Assembly: GCF_000739635.1 (NCBI RefSeq)
Contig: NZ_BATQ01000016.1
Location: forward strand, 62,001 to 126,000
DNA length: 64,000 bases
Direction of reading: 5' to 3'
Source of the DNA: Verrucomicrobium sp. BvORR034
GTDB lineage: Bacteria; Verrucomicrobiota; Verrucomicrobiia; Verrucomicrobiales; Verrucomicrobiaceae
A program made the position numbers and the translations under genes. Every line of letters begins with the position of its first letter. The first letter of the stretch is position 1. The notes below the pieces were generated by a model, which saw only the letters and a program-made list of their open reading frames with translations, was not told where the DNA came from and made no database searches. Below, piece after piece: positions 14,681 through 23,393 of this stretch.

Positions 14681-17041
14681 TCAGGGGTGCACGATCTCCA
14701 CCTTGGGCAGGCCCCAGCACGTCACCCCGAAGTCCTGGGCCATCTGGGCGAGGCCTTCAGTTTCCACGAACCCACGATATGGCATGGCTGGGAAGCGCAG
14801 CCCGTGGCGATGCAGGTCCGCCTCGACCAGCAGCATGGTGCCTCCCACCCCGTCCAGTTCCACCTCCTCCTGATCCCGAAACGCATCCAGATACTTCCGG
14901 CTCAGTCCCGCGGGTGGTTGGTAGAGCCCGTCCAGGAGATGCTCGGGGCCGTCGCGCAGCGCCTTGTCTTTGAACACAAAGCTGTTGAGGTCAAACGAGG
15001 GGCCGCCATACACGCCCTTCACGCAGTTCGGGCACACAATCTGGTGACCTGAATCCAATAGCCTGAGCAGCACATCAGCCGGCCATTTCAGCAAGTCCAC
15101 ATCGATCCACAGGACCCACGCCTCGTCATCCAGCGCGCTTTCCACCAGCGTATTCCGGCTTTGGGCGAGCACGGTGCGCCTCTGCCTTTGCAGGGAGGGT
15201 TGCGAGCGTTCTCCCTTCAGTTGAAAGCCGTAGTCACGCTGGAGCAAGCGAGTGCCTGCCAGCCGGTGGCCATGCGCTGCCAGATGCTCACGTGCGACCG
15301 CCGCCGTGGCGTCACGGCTGTCGCTTTCCAGCAGTGCCAGGGAGATCTTGTCCAGGGGGTAGTCCGTGCGCAGCAGGTTGGCGAAGAAAGGACCGAGAAA
15401 CGGCACGGCGTCCTTGACCGGCGTGGCAATCAGGATCTTGGGCAGTTCTCGGGTGATGGAGACTGTGGAACGAATTGGTGGCACGGACGCAATGGTCGCC
15501 GCAGGAACAGGCCGCGGTGACAGGGCAAGGGATGGGGTCGCTGACAGTCCCGGCAAGCCCAACGCCAGCAGGTACTCATGCACCGGGAGCGCGGGCTGCA
15601 TGATGCGCAATCTCGTCTCACAAGCCGACTCCTCCCAGTGCTGGCTGGCCGCCATCCAGAGTGAGTCCCAGTGAGCCTCTGAGAAGGTGTTCTGGCCGTG
15701 GCAGATGTAAGTGTAGAGCGTGGGGGCATCCAGCATGCAGATGCGTCCCTTCGCGGCCAGCTCCTGGACAGGCGGGGTGTCCTCGCCGGCGCGGAGCTCG
15801 GGATACGCCGTGATGGTGCCGCGCCGCCACATTAGGGCGCATTCCCAGATGCGGTTCGATGAAATGGCAAACCGGCTGCGGGCCGGCCACCACATCTGCA
15901 GGCGGTTCAGGCCGCAGGCATCCGCTCCGCTGGCAAAGATCGCCATGACCTGACGTTCCAGCCTCGCTGGACTGGAGAGGTCATCGTCATCCCATTGGCA
16001 GAGCAGGCTTCCGCGTGCCTCGGCCAGTGCCAGATTCCGCAGAGCGCCCAGAGGCTTGCCTTCGGGCGGCATCTGGATCCACCGGATGCGACCCCCGTCA
16101 TCATCCTGGACAAAAGGGGGTAGGTCATTGCCTGAGTCATCGATCACCACCAGTTCACGGTTGGCGTAGGTCTGCCGTCGAAAGGCAGCAACCGCCTGTC
16201 CGGCCAGCTCCCGTCGCCGTCCCGTGACCATGAGGCAGGAGACCAGCGGACGGTATCCGGCAGCCTCTGCCAAAGAGGCTGTCTTGGGTTCATTGAGCAC
16301 TCCGGACACCAGAGGCGAGGCCGAGCGCAGCAGGAACAGGCGCGTCTGCTCATGTCCCTTTCGCCACCAGGTGCCGTCCCAGTAGTGCAGGGCATAGGTG
16401 CCAGGGCCATACCAGTGAGGAGAGCCGGGTTCCCGGGCCTTCAGCCACTCTCCATCTTGATTGGTCGCGGGCTGCACAGACTCGCTGGGAAGCAGCTTGG
16501 GCCGCCATTCAGGTTGCTCGCAACCGTGTGTGACGTGGGTCAGCAGGAAGGGGCCAGTGGCATCCAGCGGGCCCGTGTTCTTGCGGCGTTGTGTCATCTC
16601 CGCCACCACCAGCTTCCAGAAGGGATGACCGGGTTCAGAGGCCATCCAGGCGTTTCCCACAATGCGGCGCATGCCCGCCGAAGCGGAAACTTTGGCCGAC
16701 AGATGCAGCTCTGGTTCCAACGGCAGCAGCAGCCGTTCACCTGACAGGAGTGGTTCGAGCGGTCTTAGGCACTCCGTGTCCAGATCGGCATAGACCCCGC
16801 CAAAGTGGTCCAGCAGGAGATACCTTGCCGCATCGGCTCGCATGATGCCGGATCCATACCCGTCGTACACCGGCAAAAAGTCCGGATAGCAGGTGGCGAC
16901 AAACTCCCGTAGGGAGGCATCTGTCCAGAGCCGGTGCTCCCACTCCGGGAGATGGTTAGCCCAGGTGCTGCGCAGGGCCGCCCACCTCTCTGGCAGCGCC
17001 TCGTCACGCCACATCTGGTGGAGAATTTTTGGGATGGGCAT
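14681..17041 (-). CDS. Three-domain glycosyltransferase: GT32-GT2-GT62
   Basis: A 786-residue protein joining three glycosyltransferase domains. Numbered from the ATG at 17041: residues 1-250 are a GT32 (OCH1/Gly_transf_sug) domain starting IPKILHQMW with the DLD motif at 86-88; residues about 265-500 are a GT-A GT2-like domain with PLVSCLMVTGR, VVIDDSG and a DDDD acidic motif at 351-354; residues about 535-786 resemble Anp1 (GT62 mannan synthase), with PKILIATPVKDA, ESDSRDAT and a DVD motif at 647-649. A GTG at 17071 could add 10 residues. Each DxD-type metal site looks intact, so the enzyme may add several sugars in turn. It is the first gene of the operon with the GT1 gene. Acceptor and sugars are unknown; there are no membrane segments. 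Confidence 0.85.
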   Translation of the reverse strand: MPIPKILHQMWRDEALPERWAALRSTWANHLPEWEHRLWTDASLREFVATCYPDFLPVYDGYGSGIMRADAARYLLLDHFGGVYADLDTECLRPLEPLLSGERLLLPLEPELHLSAKVSASAGMRRIVGNAWMASEPGHPFWKLVVAEMTQRRKNTGPLDATGPFLLTHVTHGCEQPEWRPKLLPSESVQPATNQDGEWLKAREPGSPHWYGPGTYALHYWDGTWWRKGHEQTRLFLLRSASPLVSGVLNEPKTASLAEAAGYRPLVSCLMVTGRRRELAGQAVAAFRRQTYANRELVVIDDSGNDLPPFVQDDDGGRIRWIQMPPEGKPLGALRNLALAEARGSLLCQWDDDDLSSPARLERQVMAIFASGADACGLNRLQMWWPARSRFAISSNRIWECALMWRRGTITAYPELRAGEDTPPVQELAAKGRICMLDAPTLYTYICHGQNTFSEAHWDSLWMAASQHWEESACETRLRIMQPALPVHEYLLALGLPGLSATPSLALSPRPVPAATIASVPPIRSTVSITRELPKILIATPVKDAVPFLGPFFANLLRTDYPLDKISLALLESDSRDATAAVAREHLAAHGHRLAGTRLLQRDYGFQLKGERSQPSLQRQRRTVLAQSRNTLVESALDDEAWVLWIDVDLLKWPADVLLRLLDSGHQIVCPNCVKGVYGGPSFDLNSFVFKDKALRDGPEHLLDGLYQPPAGLSRKYLDAFRDQEEVELDGVGGTMLLVEADLHRHGLRFPAMPYRGFVETEGLAQMAQDFGVTCWGLPKVEIVHP

Positions 17042-17191
17042 GCAGGAGCGCAGGATGAAGTCCTGCTGCACGTCCTAGCGGCGGGCGATGGGGGATTCAA
17101 GGAGAAAATCGCCCCGCCTCTTTTGCCAGCGTCAACCCAAGGCCGGGAAATTGGAGCAGGGCACGATCACCCCAGTCCATCCCGGTCGATG

Positions 17192-17767
17192 CTATTTTCC
17201 TCGTACCGCGAGCGCCGCCCTGGCCGAATCCGCCATGGTGACCAGCGCTGCCCCCAGCATGATGGCGTCTTTCACCACGAGGCGCCCACGCCCGCTGAGG
17301 TAGGGGAAGCCGTGCTCCGTATCACCCAGTGCAGGCACCCAGGACTCGGGCGTGGTGATGAGGAACGACAGCGTGACCAGAGACATCACCGCGACGAGAA
17401 AGCTCCCCACTGCGGCCAGTCCGGGTGACCAGGGATGAAGGCAGAGCAGCAGCCCGTAGATGACGATCACGGCACCCAGGCCGTAGGAGAACTCATAGGT
17501 GCGGTTCTCCTCATGCCAGGCCCGGTTCTGCGGCACGAACTGGCCTTCGGCATTCATATGGGTCTTGTATTCCGGTGCCGGGTGTTTGTAGAGGAAGCTC
17601 ATGAGTGGGCTGTTGGCCACGAAGGGCACAATGCCATCTGCCTCATACTTGAAGATCTTGAGCCCGCCGATCCACAGGAGCACCACCACGAGGCCCAGGC
17701 GGGTAAGAGTCATTCCCAGCCGTTCTGAGCCTGCTGCCAGCGTGAGAAAGCGCGAATAGAGATTCAT
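17192..17767 (-). CDS. DUF417 family membrane protein
   Basis: A 191-residue inner-membrane protein of the DUF417 (YkgB-like) family. Four hydrophobic helices are visible: about residues 19-36 (with LVVVLLWIGGLKIFKYEADG, the family hallmark), 86-106, 111-133 and 160-180. The GLKIFKYEA and FVANSPLMSFLY motifs after the first helix are typical. The ATG at 17767 is preferred; the frame extends further up but the extension overlaps the stop region of the regulator gene. It starts 50 bp after the AraC-type regulator and may be co-transcribed with it. The physiological role of the family is unsettled; some members respond to reactive chlorine stress. Confidence 0.85.
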   Translation of the reverse strand: MNLYSRFLTLAAGSERLGMTLTRLGLVVVLLWIGGLKIFKYEADGIVPFVANSPLMSFLYKHPAPEYKTHMNAEGQFVPQNRAWHEENRTYEFSYGLGAVIVIYGLLLCLHPWSPGLAAVGSFLVAVMSLVTLSFLITTPESWVPALGDTEHGFPYLSGRGRLVVKDAIMLGAALVTMADSARAALAVRGK

Positions 17768-17817
17768 GGGCCACGGTATCGCCTGCGTGTGCCGCAAACC
17801 ATGGATGCCAGGAGCCA

Positions 17818-18705
17818 CTACATGGACAGATTGCGCCCGCCGCGAATCGCCGTCTCGAATTCACGGTACTTCACCGGGGAAAGCCCGATGGCCTGCTTGA
17901 ACAGGCGGCTGAAGTAGAACTCATCTTCCAGCCCGACTTCCGCAGCGATCTCCTTCACCGGACGAAGGGTATGCAGCAGCTGCCACTGGGCGTGTTTGAC
18001 GAAGCGCTCTTTCACGATCTGCGTGGGTGTGCGTCCCAGTGCGCGTTTCACGGCGCGACCCAGAGCCTTGGGGGTGAGATGAAGCATCGTCGCGTAGTCG
18101 GCAGGTGCATGCAGCTTTTGATAGTGCTGCTCCACGAGTTCGATGAAGCGGCTCACCACCTCCGGGGATCGACCCAGCGGCGTGCCTTCCCCCCCGGCCC
18201 CGAGTTCAAGTTTGCGTCGGGTGGCTTTGATGAGCAGCACCTTCAGATAGGAGACCAGGAGTTCCGTATGGGCCAGACCACCCTGGTCCAGTTCGCGGCG
18301 CATCTGAGTCAGGAGGTCCGTGATGTTCTCGACCAGTTCGCCGTCCACAGGAACGTGGGGCGCACCATACACTTCATTAAAGAGCACCCCATTGCAGCCG
18401 ATCTCATCATGATGGGTCTCGATGCAGAGGAAGTTCGCGTGGAACTGCAAGACGGTGCCCTCCACCCGTGCAGCGCGGAAGCTCTCCACATGAAAAATCT
18501 GGTAAGGCTGGAAGAAGATCAACGCGGCTCCGGACAGAGCGTGGGTGGTCTCTCCCGCGTGGTAAGTGCCTCCTTGGGGCAGCCATAGCACCGTGAAATA
18601 ATTGGCACGCTGGGCACCCTCCGGCCACCGCAGGTCCTCCAGCCTTTCCACACGGAAGGCGGGCTCTCCCCGGCGGGGATCGTAAAGGTGCAGCGGGATG
18701 CTCAT
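17818..18705 (-). CDS. AraC-family transcriptional regulator
   Basis: A 295-residue regulator with an N-terminal cupin-like sensing half (about residues 1-150, FRVERLEDLRWPEG onward) and a C-terminal AraC/XylS double helix-turn-helix (about residues 195-290), including LGRTPTQIVKERFVKHAQ and EVGLEDEFYFSRLFKQ, which ends GLSPVKYREFE, the typical C-terminal signature. The ATG at 18705 (MSIPLHLYDP) is chosen over an upstream start at 18810 because that extension crosses a strong terminator hairpin. It likely controls itself and the DUF417 gene downstream. The effector is not apparent. Confidence 0.9.
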   Translation of the reverse strand: MSIPLHLYDPRRGEPAFRVERLEDLRWPEGAQRANYFTVLWLPQGGTYHAGETTHALSGAALIFFQPYQIFHVESFRAARVEGTVLQFHANFLCIETHHDEIGCNGVLFNEVYGAPHVPVDGELVENITDLLTQMRRELDQGGLAHTELLVSYLKVLLIKATRRKLELGAGGEGTPLGRSPEVVSRFIELVEQHYQKLHAPADYATMLHLTPKALGRAVKRALGRTPTQIVKERFVKHAQWQLLHTLRPVKEIAAEVGLEDEFYFSRLFKQAIGLSPVKYREFETAIRGGRNLSM

Positions 18706-18751
18706 GAGGGTGACAGGGATGAATACGGAACCAGCCACGGGTGGCCAGAAC

Positions 18752-18787
18752 AAAAAAGTGCCGCAGGCCTGCGCCTGCGGCACTTTT
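18752..18787. terminator. Strong intrinsic terminator after pirin gene
   Basis: An 11-bp perfect stem, GTGCCGCAGGC paired with GCCTGCGGCAC (18758-18768 and 18773-18783), has a 4-base loop, AAAAAA on one side and TTTT on the other. On the minus strand it follows the pirin stop by about 20 bp and separates pirin from the AraC gene. Confidence 0.9.
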
Positions 18788-18806
18788 CCCGAAGCCTGTC
18801 GAGGGA

Positions 18807-19505
18807 TCAACCCAGGTCAAACAAGATGCCCTCGGCATCCTGGTCAGCCTTGATGGTGAGAGTGCCAGCCGTCTCGCTGCTGGCCCCGTCGCCAGCGACC
18901 AGTGAGTTGCCGTTCACACTCAGACTGCCCTTGGCAAGCTGCAGCCACACCCCGCGTCCGGCGGCGAGATCGTGCGTAATTTCCTCGCCTGCCTTGATCT
19001 TCAGCCGGTAGATGCTCGCATCCTGGTGGATGACCGCAGAGTCTTCCCGCCCGTCTTCTGAGATGACCAGCACTTTGGACTGTGTGTCATGCTCTGGCTT
19101 CGGGTGCCACTCCGTGTAGCTCGGGGTGAGCCCGCGGCGCTCGGGGAAGATCCACATTTGCAGCATGTGAGTCGGCTCGGTCTGGGAGGGGTTGTACTCG
19201 CTGTGGCGCACGCCCTGGCCAGCGCTCATGAGCTGGATCTGGCCTGGCTTGAGCGCACGGCCGTTACCCATGCTGTCGGCGTGTTGCAGGGTTCCCTCCA
19301 GCACGTAGCTGAAGATTTCCATGTCGCGGTGGGGGTGGGTGGGGAAGCCGCCTCCAGGGGCGATGCGGTCTTCATTGATGACGCGCAGGCTGCGGAAGTG
19401 GACATGCTTTGGATCTTCGTACTCGGCGAAGCTGAAGCTGAACTTGGAGTCCAACCAGCCGTGGTTGGCGTGGCCGCGGTCATTGGATTTGCGTACAGTG
19501 ATCAT
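18807..19505 (-). CDS. Pirin family protein (YhhW-like)
   Basis: A 232-residue bicupin of the pirin family, related to E. coli YhhW, which can act as a quercetinase. The ATG at 19505 (MITVRKSNDRGH) begins the family-typical N terminus; much longer upstream extension in frame is not supported. The metal-binding motif is seen as FPTHPHRDMEIFSYVLEG plus the later GVRHSEYN, giving the three His and one Glu expected. The C-terminal cupin lacks these ligands, as usual. It is transcribed alone, divergent from the DUF1501 operon across 250 bp, and ends at a strong terminator. Substrate in this organism is unknown. Confidence 0.9.
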   Translation of the reverse strand: MITVRKSNDRGHANHGWLDSKFSFSFAEYEDPKHVHFRSLRVINEDRIAPGGGFPTHPHRDMEIFSYVLEGTLQHADSMGNGRALKPGQIQLMSAGQGVRHSEYNPSQTEPTHMLQMWIFPERRGLTPSYTEWHPKPEHDTQSKVLVISEDGREDSAVIHQDASIYRLKIKAGEEITHDLAAGRGVWLQLAKGSLSVNGNSLVAGDGASSETAGTLTIKADQDAEGILFDLG

Positions 19506-19589
19506 AGGATTTGGGAAGCTGGATGTTTCGATAGGGGAGTCAGTCCGGAAGTGGCGCTGACGGAGCGAGCATGACCCTGGCGGCGGTTT

Positions 19590-19607
19590 GGAACTAATAC
19601 TTGTTCC
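19590..19607. promoter_or_regulatory. Inverted repeat GGAAC-N8-GTTCC
   Basis: GGAAC (19590-19594) and GTTCC (19603-19607) form a perfect 5-bp inverted repeat around an AT-rich 8-bp centre, in the 250-bp divergent region between pirin and the DUF1501 gene. It could be an operator for either. The spacing does not fit the usual LexA boxes. Confidence 0.3.
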
Positions 19608-19755
19608 GAACTCGGAGCATACCCTGTGGGTTGGCTCGAAAGAGGCGGCAAAAGGCTGCGCAGATACTCCATGGCCCGCCCAGCTTTCTCCATTCAAGAA
19701 ACCGCTCTGAGCCCGTAATATCGGGCAGTTCAGACCCTCACCCCTTCTTCCAGGC

Positions 19756-21132
19756 ATGTTCAAGTTCTCTGCAAAAGGCTCCATCTCCACCTGCGACGGC
19801 GTATCGCGGCGCGACTTCCTGCAAGCGGGCGCACTGGGGGCGATTGGGCTGTCGTTGCCCCAGTTCAACGCTCTCCGGGCCTCCGGTGTGGTGGACAAAA
19901 AGAAAGATGATCGGGCCTGCATCATGATCTTCAATCTTGGCGCGCCCAGCCAGATCGATACCTGGGATCCCAAGCCGGACGCTCCTCGGGAAGTGCGCGG
20001 CCCTTTTAAGACCATCCGCACCAACTGCCCTGACATCCAGCTCACGGAGATCTTCCCGCACATGGCGAAGATTGCGGACAAGTTCTCCCTCGTGCGCAGT
20101 GTGTATCACAATGCGGCAGCGGTGCATGATACCGGGCACCAGATGATGCAGACGGGTCGCCTCTTCAGCGGCGGCATCAATACCCCGCATGTGGGCTGTG
20201 CCCTGGAGTTCCTCAAAGGTCGCAATTCTGAGCTGCCCGCGCACGTCATTCTGCCGGAGCCGATGGGCCCCACTGGTGGCAACATGCCTCACGGGCAGGA
20301 CGCAGGCTTCCTCGGCAAGACCTATGATCCGTTCGTGCTGAATGCGGACCCTTCCGCCAAAGATTTCAAGGTGCCGGATCTGCTGCCTCCGCAGGAGATC
20401 AGCGAGGTGCGACTCGCCCGTCGCCGCGCCCTGCGGGACATGGTGGACCAGTCAGTGAAGAACTTCGAGGCCAGCGAGTCCGCCAAGCTCATGGACACGA
20501 ACTTCCACGATGCCTACCGGCTCATGACCAGCAGCGCGGCCCGGGAGGCGTTTGACCTCACGCAGGAGAAGCCGGCGGTGCGCGAGCGTTATGGGATGAA
20601 CCGCTTTGGCCAGTGCTGCCTGCTGGCCCGCCGTCTGGTGGAGCGTGGAGTTCGGTTTGTCACGGTGAACAGCTTCATCACGGTGTTCAACGAGATCACC
20701 TGGGACATTCACGGCAGCAAGCCCTTCACCAGCATCGAAGGCATGCGCGATCTCGTGGCTCCCATGTACGACCAGGGCTACAGCGCCCTCATTGAGGACC
20801 TGCACCAGCGTGGGATGCTGGACAACACGCTCGTCTGCAATCTGGCGGAGTTTGGCCGTACGCCCAAGGTCAATCCCGCCGGAGGCCGGGATCACTGGCC
20901 GGGGGTGTGGACCGTGGGTTTCGCCGGCGGCGGCGTCAAAGGTGGCCGCGTGATCGGTCGCAGCGATGAGATCGGTGCCTACCCCGCGGAACACGCGGCG
21001 GCTCCCGCCAATGTCGTGGCCACGATCTACGAGTCGCTGGGCATTGACCTGGAGACCGAGCTGCCCGGGCCGCAGAACCGGCCCTTCCCGGTGGTGGACC
21101 GCGGTTTCGACCCGATCCGCCAGCTCTTCTAG
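19756..21132 (+). CDS. DUF1501 family protein, Tat-exported
   Basis: A 458-residue DUF1501 protein, distantly related to the alkaline phosphatase/sulfatase fold. A twin-arginine signal, SRRDFLQAGALGAIGLSLP (about residues 17-35), predicts export of a folded protein, probably with cofactor or metal bound. Family segments include IMIFNLGAPSQIDTWDPKPD, YHNAAAVHDTGHQMMQTGRL, the ERYGMNRFGQCCLLARRLVE region, NEITWDIHG and LAEFGRTPKVN...GRDHWPG, whose Asp/His residues match the family's putative metal site. It is the first gene of a three-gene operon with a DUF1549/DUF1553 protein and a cytochrome/WD40 protein; such DUF1501-DUF1549/1553 pairing is a hallmark of Planctomycetes and Verrucomicrobia. 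Activity is unknown. Confidence 0.9.
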   Translation: MFKFSAKGSISTCDGVSRRDFLQAGALGAIGLSLPQFNALRASGVVDKKKDDRACIMIFNLGAPSQIDTWDPKPDAPREVRGPFKTIRTNCPDIQLTEIFPHMAKIADKFSLVRSVYHNAAAVHDTGHQMMQTGRLFSGGINTPHVGCALEFLKGRNSELPAHVILPEPMGPTGGNMPHGQDAGFLGKTYDPFVLNADPSAKDFKVPDLLPPQEISEVRLARRRALRDMVDQSVKNFEASESAKLMDTNFHDAYRLMTSSAAREAFDLTQEKPAVRERYGMNRFGQCCLLARRLVERGVRFVTVNSFITVFNEITWDIHGSKPFTSIEGMRDLVAPMYDQGYSALIEDLHQRGMLDNTLVCNLAEFGRTPKVNPAGGRDHWPGVWTVGFAGGGVKGGRVIGRSDEIGAYPAEHAAAPANVVATIYESLGIDLETELPGPQNRPFPVVDRGFDPIRQLF

Positions 21133-21165
21133 TTTTTGTCTCTGCTTTTCACTCCCCTCCGCTGC

Positions 21166-23379
21166 ATGCCGGGCCGCTTTTCACTTGTTGTTTCATCTGT
21201 CCTCCTGCTGGTCACCGCCTCCGGCGCTCATGCCCAGGAGGCGGCTCCCTCCTTCCGCAACCAGATCCAGCCCATCCTGGCGCGCTACGGCTGCTCCAGC
21301 GGGGCCTGTCATGGGTCTGCGGCCGGACAGGGGGGCTTTCGTCTTTCCCTGCGAGGGTATGATGATGCGGGGGACTACCTGAGCATCACCCGTTCTGCGC
21401 AGGGTCGCAGGGTCACGGTCGAAGATCCCGCTCAGAGCCTTCTCCTGCTCAAGGCGACCAAGCGCGTGCCGCACAAGGGCGGGGAGAAGATCAAGGAAAG
21501 CTGGCCGGAGTATCAAGTGCTCGCGGACTGGATCGCTCATGGTGCCCCCGGACCCCAGGAGCAGGATGCCCGCATCCAGAAGATCACGGTGAGCCCCTTG
21601 CACGCCTCCGTGAAGAACGGACAACGGCAACCGCTCAAGGTGACAGCCCGCTTCAACGACGGCAGGGAGGAGGATGTCACCAGGTGGGCCAAGTACACCG
21701 CGGGCAATACCTCTGTGGCGACGGTGGATGACGACGGGGTGGTGAAGGTCGTGGGCAACGGCGAAGGGACGGTGACGGCCTGGTACCTCAGCCAGCTCGC
21801 CATCGCCACCATCACGGCACCGTACGAGCACCCGCCCCTTGCCGTGGCGTTTGATGAATTCAAGCCACGTAATTTCATCGACCACGAGGTGCTGGCCAAG
21901 CTCAAGGAGCTCAACCTTCCTCCCTCCGGGCAGTGCACTGACGCAGAGTTCATCCGCCGGGCCTTCCTCGATACGCTGGGCATTCTTCCGACGCCGGATG
22001 AGACCCGGACCTTTGTCTCGGACGCCCGACCTGCGAAGCGGGATCGCCTCATCCAGTCGCTGCTGGAGCGGCCGGAGTTCGTGGACTACTGGAGCTACAA
22101 GTGGAGCGACCTGCTGCTGGTCAACAGTGACAAGCTCCCGGTCCAGCCCATGTGGAGCTACTACCAGTGGATCCGTCGCAATGTGGAGCAGAACACTCCA
22201 TGGGATGTGATGGTGAGGGACCTGCTGACCTCCACGGGCAGCACTCTGGAGAACGGTGCCGGGAATTTCTTCACCCTGCACGATGAGCCCACCCGCCTGG
22301 CGGAGACGGTCTCCACCGCCTTCATGGGCATGTCCATTGCCTGTGCGAAGTGCCACAACCACCCCATGGAGAAGTGGACGCACGACCAGTACTACGCCTT
22401 TGCCAACCTCTTCTCCCGGGTTCGATCCAAGAACGGAGCGGTGGCGGATGAGCGGGTGGTGTTTGCCAGCACCGATGGAGATCTGGTGCAGCCCCTTTCC
22501 GGCAAGGCGCTTGCTCCCACCCCGCTGGATGCCAAGCCTGTGGCCCTGGCTGCCACCCTGGATCGGCGCAAGCCCCTGGCCGACTGGCTGACGGCTCCGG
22601 AGAATCCGTACTTCTCCCGCGCCATCACCAATCGCGTCTGGAAGAACTTCTTTGGCGTTGCGCTGGTGGAGGCCGTGGATGATCTGCGGATGACGAACCC
22701 CGCCAGCAATGAGACGCTCCTCTCCGCGGCGGCATCGCACCTGGTGAAGCAGAAGTTTGATCTCAAGGCGCTCATCCGCACCATCCTGGAAAGCGAGACC
22801 TACCAGCGCAGCAGCGTGGCCTTGCCGGAGAACCAGGGGGACACCCGCTACTACTCCCGCTACTATCCACGCCGGCTCATGGCGGAGGTCATGCTGGATG
22901 CGGTTTCCCAGGTCACGGCGGTGCCCACGTCCTTCAACATGGACAAACGCAACGCCAACAAGGGCATCGGCAGCGCCTACCCCATGGGCTACCGGGCGCT
23001 CCAGCTGCCGGACTCCCACACTTCAAGTTATTTCCTGGATAGCTTTGGCAGGCCGGACCGGGTGCAGACCTGCGATTGCGAGCGGACCAACGAGCCCAGC
23101 ATGGCCCAGGCCCTGCACATTGCCAATGGCGACACCCTGAACCTTAAGCTGGCCAAGCCGGACAATCGTATTGGAACGTTGCTTGCCTCCGGCCGTCCCG
23201 ATATCGAACTGGTGGAGGATGCCTACCTCGGGTGCGTCAGCCGTCCGCCGACGGACAAAGAACGTCAGGGGGTGCTGAAGGTTCTGTCCGAGGCTGCTAC
23301 GCCCGCGGAGAAGCGCATGGTCCTGGAGGACGTCTTCTGGGGGCTCATGAGCTCACGTGAATTTCTTTTCAATCATTGA
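21166..23379 (+). CDS. DUF1549/DUF1553 protein with Ig-like and cytochrome-like parts
   Basis: A 737-residue secreted protein. The ATG at 21166 (MPGRFSLVVSSVLLLVTA) starts a signal peptide; a TTG at 21136 is a weaker option. In order: a cytochrome-like N-terminal domain with CSSGACHGSA, a BIG2-type immunoglobulin-like domain (about residues 130-220, ending VVGNGEGTVTAWY), DUF1549 (about 230-430, with FIRRAFLDTLGILPTPDE and ACAKCHNHPMEKWT, a second CxxCH), and DUF1553 (about 480-730, with ITNRVWKNFFG). The CxxCH may carry haem after export, though the family's haem content is not established. It lies 33 bp after the DUF1501 stop, and its own stop is 14 bp before the next start. The truncated gene at the window start is a relative. 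Confidence 0.9.
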   Translation: MPGRFSLVVSSVLLLVTASGAHAQEAAPSFRNQIQPILARYGCSSGACHGSAAGQGGFRLSLRGYDDAGDYLSITRSAQGRRVTVEDPAQSLLLLKATKRVPHKGGEKIKESWPEYQVLADWIAHGAPGPQEQDARIQKITVSPLHASVKNGQRQPLKVTARFNDGREEDVTRWAKYTAGNTSVATVDDDGVVKVVGNGEGTVTAWYLSQLAIATITAPYEHPPLAVAFDEFKPRNFIDHEVLAKLKELNLPPSGQCTDAEFIRRAFLDTLGILPTPDETRTFVSDARPAKRDRLIQSLLERPEFVDYWSYKWSDLLLVNSDKLPVQPMWSYYQWIRRNVEQNTPWDVMVRDLLTSTGSTLENGAGNFFTLHDEPTRLAETVSTAFMGMSIACAKCHNHPMEKWTHDQYYAFANLFSRVRSKNGAVADERVVFASTDGDLVQPLSGKALAPTPLDAKPVALAATLDRRKPLADWLTAPENPYFSRAITNRVWKNFFGVALVEAVDDLRMTNPASNETLLSAAASHLVKQKFDLKALIRTILESETYQRSSVALPENQGDTRYYSRYYPRRLMAEVMLDAVSQVTAVPTSFNMDKRNANKGIGSAYPMGYRALQLPDSHTSSYFLDSFGRPDRVQTCDCERTNEPSMAQALHIANGDTLNLKLAKPDNRIGTLLASGRPDIELVEDAYLGCVSRPPTDKERQGVLKVLSEAATPAEKRMVLEDVFWGLMSSREFLFNH

Positions 23380-23393
23380 TCCCGTCCTGCCGC

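Noticed and set aside
19590-19607. GGAAC-N8-GTTCC as a LexA box
   Set aside because: Gram-positive-type LexA boxes have a GAAC-N4-GTTC spacing; the 8-bp spacing does not fit, so only a generic inverted repeat is listed.
19506-20081. Upstream extension of the pirin frame
   Set aside because: It overlaps the divergent DUF1501 gene and precedes a normal pirin N terminus at 19505.
21193-23019. A 608-codon open frame on the minus strand
   Set aside because: Antisense to the DUF1549/DUF1553 gene; translation has no domain-like sequence.
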